Of a DNA stretch of 64,000 bases, positions 1 to 10,748 are shown one piece after another. The DNA comes from Alentia gelatinosa (taxonomy: Eukaryota > Annelida > Polychaeta > Phyllodocida > Polynoidae): positions 79,743,193 through 79,807,192 of the forward strand of contig OX465579.1 of NCBI GenBank assembly GCA_950022655.1. The letters run 5' to 3'. The position numbers were made by a program, and so were the translations under genes. The notes beneath the pieces are model-generated. The model was not told where the DNA came from, searched no databases, and saw only the letters and a program-made list of their open reading frames with translations. How positions within the stretch are numbered: position 1 is the first letter of the stretch; the number at the start of each line of letters is the position of its first letter.

Positions 1-1688
1 AAACCGAGACAGTCATCAACTGTTAAGTTAAGACAATCCATAGTCATTGGTACAATACTGTAGTCTGCCCGAGCTATCATATCCTGCCCGAAACAATAGT
101 CTTGCGCTCACACCTACCGCCCATACTCTAGGCGTAAAAGCTTTGAATCGCATTCAAAAACTCACATATATGATGTCTTTTAGAACTAGACTGCATATAC
201 ATAACTACCCATTGTACACCAATCAAAAACCGGAATAAATCGTTAACCTAGATTGGCTGCTGGAATAGGGGTTGAGGGCCTCCAATGAGCCATAGTCAGA
301 CCATATAAATTACCTATATCACTGATAACCTTATTTTGTCTTCCTTTAATGAAAAGTTTATTTTATCAAACATACATGTGTAATTATCAGTGTCATAGAA
401 ATCAAGTTCAAACATGCGGTTTTCCATTCAAACTGCGAATTTTAAAAGTACCAAAACGTCAATAACATATATTGATATGGGTAATTTAATAAACGAGAGA
501 GTATCATGTGCACGACCTCGACAGTCTTGGTCGTTTTACACAAGTATGCAACATGAGCAGCAATGAGGCCTATGCTCGCTGGTCATCATGCTTTTGCATG
601 ATGACCAGCGAGCCAGTGACCAGATGACCAGATAAAAAATATAAAGTAAAACTTAATGACGATGCTGCCCACATCGTCATTGATAATATCTACTTTTATT
701 CAAATCTGGACTGTAGTGGATCTAGAACTGAAGACTACTGTCAACTAAATGTATCATCTTCACTTCACCACCAACCAGGTTTAATGGTTTCTTTTCTTTT
801 ATTGAGCGAAAGGATTTTTTGTTCGTAAAAATATACATTACAATATACAGGAAAGAGATGAGGAGTGTCAAATGTACAACTATATCTGTTTATTAGGGAA
901 ATTTTATATCTACAAACAGAAACTGTTCAGCCAGAATAAACTTGATGTATATGAATGGACAATAGATTTCAGAAACAGACTGAGAGTAGAGAAACAGATA
1001 TGTAAAATGGAAGGGAAAGACAATGAATTTCAGAGATGGGAAAAAATACTTGAGAAACTCTATTGACAAGCAAATGTAACTTTGAGCTAATGAGATAAGC
1101 TCTTCCATAATATCTGGACAATGTATCAGGAAGTAGGTCTACATGTGTATATCAACTGTCAGGGTACAATAATGTTTATAGTATTCTAATCGTCTTGGAG
1201 TAAATCGTCTTGTTTAATACTGTTCTGTCTAAAACTGTCTCATTGTACTGGTACTACTTGTATGCATAACAAAAGCCAACAATAAAACTGCTTAAAAAAA
1301 TATATAAAAAAATTTGTATTCAAGCATTGTTTGTGTAAAGGGATGAGATAGTTGCAAACATAATATATTTATTTATTTATTTAATCAATAGAGTGGTAAT
1401 TATATGAATCTGCTTAGAAATGATAGATACTACCAATGGTTTGAAATACTATTTGTATATTAAACTAAACTTATCATGAAGTTCGAACCTTGTAAAAACG
1501 CAACTGAGTGATAAAAGAAGGGTTTCTTCAAAGCAATGTTGAATTGTTACTTTTTTGTTACTTACATGTCCTGTGAATTGCGTCTGTGAATCATTTTGGC
1601 AGATAGAAAGAGCATTGATACTTCACGGACTTTGAATCTGATGTTATATGGGTGTTAAATAGAGGGCAGCGTGTGCATTAGATATGTG
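1..1688. other. intergenic, no gene seen
   Basis: I see no convincing exon here; the short ORFs at 47-238 and 872-1066 look like chance frames. The only clear structure is the perfect hairpin at 574-613, listed separately. The poly(A) signal of the first minus-strand gene lies at the right margin. Confidence 0.5.
574..613. repeat. perfect 18-bp inverted repeat with TTTT loop
   Basis: Left arm 574-591 (begins GCTCGCTGGTC) and right arm 596-613 are exact reverse complements separated by TTTT. A related half-copy (AGTGACCAGATGACCAG) follows directly. No coding context; function unknown. Confidence 0.85.
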
Positions 1689-1694
1689 TTTATT
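1689..1694 (-). terminator. poly(A) signal AATAAA
   Basis: TTTATT on the plus strand reads AATAAA on the minus strand about 55 nt beyond the stop codon of the 1750-3869 gene, a usual distance for a 3' UTR signal. Confidence 0.5.
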
Positions 1695-1749
1695 ATTCGG
1701 ACATATTCTCAAACTAACCAACTCTTATCTAGAGCATGTCATAAACGCA

Positions 1750-3869
1750 TCAACACGTCATAAGTCTCACAATAAAGTTCATATAATGACGACCGGTATT
1801 CACAAAAGGAAATCCCCCATTCCTTTTAAAATTCAACATTCGTTTGCAATTTCTTTTAATCAGAATTTTCACTTTCTTTGTAAATGCATTCATATTGTAA
1901 TGGCTAATCATATTCAACAAATGTGACAGATAATTAGTAAAGTTTTCCAAATCATTTTGGGGTGAAATATGGAGTAGGTTTGTCCTCAAAACAACCTCTC
2001 GTAGTTGTACAGAAGCATCGGAGTACTGACCGAGGAAAATATTTATGTAGAGATTTACCAGTGATGCTATTGCTTGAATGAAATAACTAGATTTTGATTT
2101 TGAACACTCCCGAATAGTCAGAGTTCTAAGATGTTTTAGGAAATGACTGAAACCTTTTGAGTGAGTGCTCCTATTATAAGTATTCAAGATAAATGCCTCA
2201 AGAGATATAACTAAAGGAAGGTGAACTATATCCATGCAAAAGTCTGTGTAGTTTACGTCTATCATTATCCGATGATCAACAAAGTTATACACATTCAAAA
2301 CCTTATTGAATAGACTGAATCCTGACACGTCTTTGATATTTTCCGCCAACAGCATGCTTGTGATATTTATATGTAAACGCAATAGGTCCTCGATTCCTTT
2401 TATTTTGATAACATACCTTCCTTCTAAATAGTCACGAAACAATAGATATGTCTCAAAGTGCAAAACAAATAGATCGTCATCAGAACGAATATGAATAAGC
2501 ATATTCCTGAAATTTTCACCAAGATGTAAGAGGCTCTCACCAGTGACTTTAGATCTAAGTATTTTAAGGTCTAGAGAATCAATGAAATTCAATATCGCAA
2601 ACAAGCGTAAATTGAATCTATTCCATTGAGAAACATGTTTGACATAGGGATCAGTAGCTTCGCCAGGAGAAAGTCTAGCTACCCATCCGACTTCAAGAAC
2701 CTCTGGATGTTGAGAGCTGCTCATATTCCTGTGTTGGAAAAAGGGAGGAGTTTCCCAGGGATACCATCTGAAATTATCCCAGATTCCTGGAATTCCGAAC
2801 TTCAGTAGCATGGTAACTTTGCTCCGCCTGCCATAGGGAACCGCTTCATCAAACCTCTCCTTGACATCATCCCTAGAATGACAATACTGACGATGCTTAT
2901 TACCATGAATTAACCAAATCGATTCCTATGTATGGAATTATATAGGTCCATGTACATAGACTTGTTTTCAATTCCATTTAAATACTGGAAATTGAATTCA
3001 ATATTGGAAATATTTGTGAAGCCTGACCTGAAAATAATCTGTGGTTCTTCTGTAGCATTTATATCATTCGTCTGTTGAAGGATCATGTTGTTTGTTGCAA
3101 CCCTTGCCATGTATGAAATAAAATATCGCTGTCGTTGCCCAAATATTGAGAGCTTCCTCATTATATCGTCCAGCGAAGATTTAATCAAAAAGCAGTTTCC
3201 ATCCCAAGGAAATATCCATCTGAAGTTTTTCCGGACTCCAAGCTGCAAAGCATAATTACGAGCAGCATTGTTGTTCATGACATACAAATTCTTCTCAAGA
3301 TAGGCATAGCTTAGGTTTGTCTTTGTCATGGATGGTAGCCTATTTATATCCTGAAGGGTTAAATTATTTGAAATAATCCATGGGGTAAATTTATAGTTGA
3401 AGTCAATGAGAGCGTATTTCTGTCGTTGAAACCATATGATAAAATATGTATCTCGTTCTTTATCTAGAGCACGAGTCAGGTTGAGCAAGGCTACCCGGTC
3501 GACTATTCTGTTCAGTATCCATATTCTTGAAACCTTTGCATGAGGTTTCTCATGCTTGAGTATGAAATTGAGATTTAGAATACCTTGATTCGGAGAATGT
3601 AGGGGAGGCAATGCGTTACCTATAATGCGGGCATGAATTACCCTATCATCATTGTCACCATAAAGGTCCTGTTTCAACACCTTGGTCCTTTTCTGGAAAC
3701 AGTATTTACATATAATTATCAGAAGAATCGCATTTAAAATGTTTGGTACATTAAAGCGAATGCTTGACAAATTATAGCGATAACAGATGTTTGCAAGAGA
3801 TAGCCTACGGGAGAGAGTATTATCAACTTGCATTGTGACTCTATTTAGATATAATCGCCCAATATCCAC
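1750..3869 (-). CDS. two-exon gene, predicted type II membrane protein of 654 aa, family not named
   Basis: Exon 1 is 3869-3028 and exon 2 is 2872-1750. The intron 3027-2885 starts GTCAGG and ends TTCTAG. Splicing joins AG to G, giving Arg in a run EEPQIIFR-DDVKERFDEA, and restores one frame of 1965 nt; without it the two halves lie in different frames. The N-terminus has a hydrophobic stretch at about residues 40-57 with basic residues after it, as in Golgi type II enzymes. Distinct motifs are ILNRIVD, MNNNAARNYAL, FPWDGNCF, VPYGRRSK, FRWYPWETP and GWVARL. From memory these recall uncharacterised proteins with a glycosyltransferase-like N-terminal half, but I cannot name the family and claim no function. 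The start is the first ATG of the open frame; a further upstream exon is possible. A poly(A) signal follows. Confidence 0.65.
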
Positions 3870-4609
3870 AGTGTATGTAACACAGGTAGATCCTTATAAT
3901 GGCAATATTCCCTAGAAGACCAATCAGACTGGAGATGCCTACTCCTCCTATGTTTGATGCAGCAAAATAGTAAATAACGTTTGAGATGTTTCTTGCAAGT
4001 GAGTGATAGTGGCATTATAAACATGCTGTGAATAGAATAGATAACTATCCTTCTACAATAGTATCCTAAACATGCAGCAAACCAGTAGATGTGTCAGCAT
4101 ACATAGAACGTAATAGCTCCAGTTACGGAGGAAGTGAGATAGTTTCATACTTGATAGGCAGTCTACATTCAAAATACAGCTGGGGAGGTAGTGCCATGGT
4201 TTATAAAGATTTGCTGACAGTCAAGGACTGTTATTAGTCCTTTCGGTTGTAGCATGCCCTAGAGAAGTTATTACAGACCAAATGATCCGAAAAATAATGT
4301 TCTCGAGGTGAAACAGTGGATTGAATCAGGGAATCTGCATTCAGGAATTTCGCTAGTTTCACTTGTAATTATATGTTATAAATGATTCGAAGTCGATTTT
4401 CCTTTTACACACATCACTCATTCAATATCATATGGTAGTTAATTATTTATATGTTAAAATTGACTAGCTATTCAATCTACACTTGCACTTTGTAAATGTC
4501 CTGTCTTGTATGTCCTTGCAACCGTTGACCGGTATGTGGAAGAACGCCTTCGGGTGAATGTACCAAGTCCTATCTTTTTCTCTACTGAATAAAAAAAAGG
4601 AAAAAAAAG

Positions 4610-5395
4610 ACAAACACCCTACTCAAAGTCACACACACCCTAGTTCTAAGACACTTACGCCCTCACCCTAAGACACACACCGTCACTTAAAGACACACCC
4701 TCACCCTAAAACGGGATTCACACGGTGGGATTCATGTACCTCACAGGCCGTTTGTCTGAGACAAATCCTGTTGAGATTCGGTACTGGAACACAATCTCCT
4801 CGTGTGAATGACAGGCTTTCATTTTGCTGAGACAACTTTTTTCTCTTGCAATTGTCGGCGACAATCGCCCCTAACAAGGAACAGAATCTCATGAGATTTT
4901 GACTTTAAACAGGTTTAAAATTTAGAGGGACATTTTGGTGAGACAAATGTATTTCACACGTTCTCCCCCAATCTGCGAGTCTCAGTGGTCTCAAATAACA
5001 CCTATTCACACGGGGAAGTACCCTGAGTCGGCGACTGTGTACCCTGTGTACCCTGTGTACCCTGTGTAGGGGTGTAGGGGTGAGACTATGTACCTGTTAA
5101 ATCTTCTCATGTGAATTGAATCCGCCATGTTCCCCTGAGACTGTAGAACACCCCAATCTGTGAAACTTTGTTCCCAGTTGGAAATAGTAGCCGACTAGCG
5201 CAAAGGTGTGAAGTACACCAGTCTCAGGTCCATTTGTCCCACCGTGTGAATCCCATTTACGACACAGTCTCACTCAAAGGCACACACCCTCAATCAAAGA
5301 CACACACACCCTCACTCTAAGACACACACACCCTAACTCTAAGACACAAACCCTTACCCTAAGACACACACCCTCACTCTAAGACACCCCTCCCA
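4610..5395. repeat. minisatellite (CTCTAAGACACACACCCT type) split by a MITE
   Basis: Degenerate tandem units of about 16-20 bp built from TAAGACACACACCCTCA occur at 4610-4710 and again at 5270-5390. The MITE at 4712-5255 separates them, so it appears to have inserted into one array. Confidence 0.65.
4712..5255. mobile_element. MITE, terminal inverted repeat GGGATTCACACGGTGGGA
   Basis: The left end GGGATTCACACGGTGGGA is repeated inverted at the right end (tcccaccgtgtgaatccca). The inside has no long ORF. A 10-bp tandem repeat (TACCCTGTGT, about 3-4 units) lies at 5036-5070. Same TIR family as the elements at 50761-51000 and 59785-60208. Confidence 0.7.
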
Positions 5396-5399
5396 CACA

Positions 5400-6360
5400 C
5401 TCGAAGATTAAGTGACTAAATGCTCACTAATTTGCTTAAGATTAATGTTTGATATGATCTTTATATATATGGATATCAAAGGAATCCCTTTTCATGTGGT
5501 AGATAACTTTATTATTAAAGGATACAAGGATATTCTGTTATTTTCGTCCAAAATATCACCTGAAAAACATATTCTTTTGTCTCTGTAGGTCACAACTTTC
5601 ATGATAGATATGCAAACCTATACATCCCCTGAAAGCTCTTCTCAAACTCCATAATTTGGAATCATTGTTTCAACAATCTCAATAATCTAAGATTTAAAAA
5701 AAAAAAAAAAAGACAACTGGTGACCAAAAATGAGAACTGGTCTAATACATCTTTGTGGCTTTATATCCATTTTGAGTGTTATATTGAAATTACTTATTTT
5801 ATAAGATTTTCCCTTTAGCTTGTATTATCGTAGTTCTTTTTAATAGAAGTAGGCTTCCTTGTGCCAAATATCGGAATACCACAGACCGATACATACATAT
5901 ATATATTCACGTTTTCTGCCAGCTGTACTTTTTTACAGCTGGTGTAAATGTGATCGATTCTACTTCCAAACTTAAGCAGGTAGGTGTTTCCTGTTTTAAC
6001 TAACTCAAAACCATTTTTCTCACTGCTTCTTAAAATTCTGTATCAGTTGATATTTCCGTCAATTTGGTATAGCATGCAGACGCATCCTTGTGCGGAGGCC
6101 TGTAAATCGATATGATAAGCACTTGTCTATGATTTAGTTGCTTGGCAATATGAGTTCAAAGTTCGTTTTTGCTGTTGAGTAACCGAATATGTAAATTTGT
6201 TACGCATATTATCTGTTAATTTGTTATGCATATTAGTTTCATATAGAGTGCACCTCCCCCCATTTTATCAAGATAATTTCGGTCCATTCTATATAATTTC
6301 ATCTGAGGCATGTGTAACATGGTGTCATCATAGAGTTTACGTAGCCATGTTTCAGTTGGT
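5400..6360. other. intergenic, nothing recognised
   Basis: AT-rich sequence with a poly(A) run near 5695-5710. No exon or repeat family that I can support. Confidence 0.4.
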
Positions 6361-6361
6361 A

Positions 6362-6880
6362 ACTGGACCGATGGCACCATGGACCGAAAGTACCTGGACT
6401 GATGGCACCTCTTTTCAGTTTTACCTGGACTGATGGCACCCTTGCCTCGACTGACGATACCACTTGCATAGACTGAGGGGATTCATTGCCCATTATTTTA
6501 ATCTGTTGTTCATCATTTAACCTTGTGGTAATTCATCTAAATTTAAAGTTTAAGTGAGGGTATGGCAGGCCGTGTGGCAGGCCGGGACCCCGGGCGGTAC
6601 CGCTGCCGGCGCCGACTGGGCCAGCGCTGGGGATGAGGAATGTGGAACGGCCGGGGAAATATAAAAAGAAAAAAGTTAGCACCACTTCTCCCCGAGTTAC
6701 CAAATTGCCGTAAGGTTGAAGCAAGAATATTGATCAAGAGTTATGATTTTGTGAGTGGTGCCATCAGCCTAGGTAGTGGTGCCATCGGTCTACGGAAAAT
6801 GTTGCCATCGGTCCGAAAAGGTGCCATCAGTCCAGGTGCCATCGGTCCGTGGTGCCAGCAGTCTAGGAAAGGTTGCATAA
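6362..6880. repeat. inverted repeat with GGTGCCATC(GGTCC) subrepeats
   Basis: GATGGCACC units recur at 6366-6480 and their reverse complement GGTGCCATC recurs at 6755-6850, around a GC-rich core at about 6555-6660. This looks like a nonautonomous DNA element or foldback repeat; exact ends are not resolved. Confidence 0.45.
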
Positions 6881-7120
6881 CACCATTGGTCGTCGATTTA
6901 ATAGGCATTTACCTGCTTACTCGCCTGTGTCACCTCCCGCCTCAGTTCACGTCTCAGTGTAGCCAATATGTTTCTCAGTGTATTCGTCTCACTCCCGTCA
7001 ACTGTTCTTAACTTGAGCGGTCTCATTCCCTTGTTATTTGTGGCGCCCCATGCATGGTGGAATGATATGCAAATTACTGCGTATATGATGTGGAGTCTAG
7101 ATGTATTTCAAACTAATTGA

Positions 7121-8424
7121 GGACGCCTAGTCTTGGATGAGACTAAATCTGCGTCCACATATTAGGATATTTCAAACCCAGTGATACCGAAAATAACCGA
7201 TCACTATGAGGGAACGATCCGCAAATCACTGCGTATATGATGAGGAGTCTATGCAAGTTATACGTTCCATGCCTAGTCTTGGTTAGACTTACCTGCATGA
7301 TGTATTGCAAACTTATTGAGAACGCCTAGTCTTGGTTGAGACTAAATCTGCGTCCACATATTAGGATATTTCCGAAGCAAGTTAGCGCGCAATGTTAAAA
7401 GTTAACTATTGACTATGACGCACTGATTCATGCCTAGTCTGGTTAGGCTTAATTGTGTGAGTCAAATGCGTCTTCTAACTCGACAACACAGAAACATCAT
7501 GTGTTAAATCAGTACATGCTGAAGAACAACAGACTATACGGATATTGGACGCACCTGTAAAACAAATACAACACCAAATCTCTTTTTATAAGGAACGTAT
7601 CACAATATATATATATATATAATGTCAATAACTGTGGGAGAAATTGACTCATACCTGGTCTTGGTTAGACTTAACTGTATGAGATCATGAGAGTCTTCAT
7701 ATGTGACACTGTATACTAAAGGACTACACTAGTGTGTACTACGAGTAATATGTGTGCATTGCGGCACAAACTAAGTTAAAATATGTCACTATGCAAGTTA
7801 TACGTTCCATGCCTAGTCTTGGTTAGACTTACCTGCATGAATGTATAGCAAAATGACGCTGGTATAATATTGTGACAGAGTAATGCAAGTTACATGTTTG
7901 TTCAAGACTGAAACATGAACACGAGGAAGATGCAATGATGATCACTTGGAACTATCTTACACAACATAACATGTTATACTGAGTCCTGGTGATGCATCAG
8001 CACATGCCTAGTCTTGGCTAGACTTACTTGCGTGACGCGAAGGTATCACCGGACCAAATGTATAATATAGGCCTATGCGCTTGCAAGCTATGGATGTTTT
8101 TTAGGCCATCACTACGACCTACAGAAGACGCCTTGTTTTCTGGCTGAGATTAACCTGCATTCACAAGGTAACAAGTTGATGACCAGCAGAGAAAATATTG
8201 TATTGACTGTATCATTAGAAGCCCAAAACTGTGAGTAGTTAGTCACTTAACTTATTATACCAAGAATTATAATAACATGCCTTGTCTTGGCTAGACTTAC
8301 CAGCATGAATGTATGAAAATAAGTCTTGATCAACATTGGGACTAAACAAACAAATAAATAAATATAGTCTAATTTGTGAGACTATTGGAAGTTGCTTGGT
8401 CTTGGTTGAGACTAACCTGCGTTC
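7121..8424 (+). repeat. ten-copy hairpin cassette array in the LINE leader
   Basis: A motif of about 30-36 nt recurs near 7121, 7268, 7322, 7429, 7650, 7808, 8003, 8128, 8276 and 8391. The core is AGTCT, loop TGGTT (or TGGCT, TGGATG, TGGTTG), then AGACT. An outer stem flanks it: GGACGC/GCGTCC at 7121, CATGC/GCATG at 7268, 7808 and 8276, ACGC/GCGT at 7322, CATAC/GTATG at 7650, and CATGC with G-U pairs to GTGTG at 7429 and GCGTG at 8003. Copies at 8128 and 8391 are weaker. Spacers between copies differ. Paired changes in the outer stem suggest selection on structure. Confidence 0.85.
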
Positions 8425-8665
8425 ATATTCTTCGAATGCAGTCGTGCTCTCATGACCATATAAATGTCGACCGGTCAGAACCAGCCCTTATCTTACGTCA
8501 CCCCTGTATACTATCTCTGAGTTTAGGATAAATATATACTGTGTTTGCAGTGTATACTTAAGCCAAAAACTCTCTTTCCATCTTAGCTGACTTTGCTTTT
8601 TTGGAACACTTATTATAAATATTTGTGTTATCTTGTTTCATAATACTCATCTTGTTCATCTTGCT

Positions 8666-10654
8666 ATGTCAACAAGCATTGATCATCTTAATGATTTGAA
8701 AGGTCTGTGTATTACGCATCTGAATTGTCAGAGTCTCTGTAACAAATTTGATGAAGTCTTTCTTTCCTTATCTCGATCCGACATCGCTACCTTTAGCGAA
8801 ACTTGGCTAAATTCTAATTACACAGATGATATGATAGCATGGGAAAATAGGCAGGTTTATAGAGTAGATCGTGAAAATAAAATAGGCGGGGGAGTAGCTT
8901 GTTATATAAAAAACAACTTAGCCAGGCACGCTTCACAAATCAAGAAATATTGTGATATGACAGAGGATTTGGAAATACTTACCATAGAAATTGCAAGACC
9001 ACATACCAAACCCATGTTAATTTGCACGTTGTATTTTACGCATGGAGGAAGATTAGATAGAGCCATTGAGTACTTGAGTACAATACTCACTGACGCAAAA
9101 TTCTCGAAACATGAGTTCTATCTACTAGGAGATTATAATATAAACTTCCTTTTTTCTACAGGGATAAAACAAGACAGAATCGGAGACTTCTGTAAGGATT
9201 TTACCTTAAAGCGACTCATTAACCAATGTACTCGACCATTCACTAGAATTGGATCATGTTTAGACAATATATTGACCTCGTCGTTGGATATACTAGACAG
9301 TGGTGTTATCAATTTTTATTGTAGCGACCATCTACCGGTATATGTAGTAAAAACCAAATATAAACAAGAGAGTTATAGTATACCAGTTGTAGGTAGGATT
9401 TATAGTAATCACACGATAGAAAGTTTAAGAGACTGGGTATCACATACTGATTGGACGAACTATTGGTCATTAACTGACCCAGACAGATTATGGGAGGAGC
9501 TTCTATTGATATTAAATGATTATCTTGATTATAAATGCCCTAAGAAAAAATGGAAAACTAAGGAGACCGGTAGCACATGGTTGAATGATGAGATTAGAGC
9601 TTTAATCAAAGAAAGGAAGTTGGCAATGACAGCCTACCTGAAAGATAGAACTATTGAAAACTTAGGTAGAGTTAGAGATATCAAGAGACAGGTTAAGAAG
9701 ACAATTAGAGGAGCTAAATCAGATGAAGTCCTGACAAAATTAAATGAAAACAAAAAGAATCCAAAGAAGTTTTGGTGTGAAATAAATAAACTTATCAAGC
9801 CACGTAATAACGTAATAGCCCCAACCTTAAAGAACATAACTACCAATGAAGAAATATCCCCTGACATGTCGCCAGCCTATTTGAATGAATATTTCGGTAC
9901 GATAGGGCATAAGCTTGCACAAAATAGAAACTTATTAAATGCCACAAACCTGGATGACATGGAAAATTATTATATTATAAACCACCCACATACACCGGCT
10001 CAAATCGATAGACATACATTATATGACCTTATTCAAGATATCAGCACTGTGAAGACCTCTGGTATAGCGGACGTACGTGCATCTGTGCTTAAGGAATATA
10101 TGTTCTTAGCTTTAGACCAGTTTGAGTACCTATATAAACAGAGTCTGAATGTTGGAAAATTCCCAATAGAATGGAAATATGCTAATATTACAGCGATTCC
10201 AAAGCCTGGTGACAACTCTAACCCTAGTAATTGGCGTCCCATATCATTGCTACAGGTACCCGGGAAGATATTGGAAAGGCTTGTGCATGCTAATTTCGTC
10301 GCACACTTGGAGAATAATCATATAATGTCAGATGCCCAGTGTGGATATCGAAGTGAATGTGGTACAATAGACGCAATCTACTCATTGGTCAATGATTTGT
10401 ATGTTGCTCGGGACCGAGCTGAGTTTACTTGTGCAGTATTTATTGATTTAAAGAAAGCTTTCGACAGTGTGCACCATGGTAGGCTTCTACGGAAACTAAA
10501 GATGCTGGATCTCGACCCCGGGATGTTGGACTGGTTCACATCATACTTAAATGATAGAAAACAGAGAATAACTTTTGGAAAAGTCTCATCCTCATGGGCA
10601 GAAGTCAGTTATGGCGTTCCGCAGGGCTCGGTCCTCGGACCAGTTTTGTTTACA
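8666..10654 (+). CDS. LINE endonuclease-reverse transcriptase, N-terminal part
   Basis: The frame runs from the ATG at 8666 to the insertion point. The N-terminal third is an exonuclease-endonuclease-phosphatase nuclease: LNCQSL, SETWL, a GGGVACYI strand, LLGDYNINF and the SDHLPV active-site run. The RT follows with NWRPISLL, motif A FIDLKKAFDSVHH and motif B YGVPQGSVLGPVLF. The catalytic YADD motif lies beyond the PLE insert. It should nick target DNA and prime reverse transcription of its own RNA, but this copy is interrupted. Past 10654 the frame reads into PLE sequence and stops at 10816. An upstream start codon is unlikely because only TTG precedes this ATG in frame. Confidence 0.9.
10641..10654. 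repeat. target site duplication, left copy
   Basis: CAGTTTTGTTTACA occurs here and again at 16251-16264, directly flanking the PLE. The last CA could belong to either target or element, so the duplication is 12-14 bp. Confidence 0.92.
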
Positions 10655-10703
10655 AGTGGTGGGAGACGGTTCTGGAAATTGATAAGCCTCGTTACTTCAC
10701 ACA
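10653..10703 (+). repeat. PLE terminal direct repeat, left
   Basis: Begins CAAGTGGTGGGAGACGG and ends TTACTTCACACA; identical to 16202-16252, where the final bases merge into the target duplication. It equals the sequence just 3' of the predicted hammerhead cut site. Confidence 0.9.
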
Positions 10704-10748
10704 TTTCTGACATTAACTTCCAAAACCTTCACCCTAAACAACTGTACC

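Noticed and set aside
2885..3027. Apparent frameshift between the two halves of the left gene
   Set aside because: A GT-AG intron joins the frames exactly and completes an Arg codon in a sensible context.
6533..7011. GC-rich ORFs near 6.6 kb
   Set aside because: They overlap the GGTGCCATC inverted repeat and show no protein motif.
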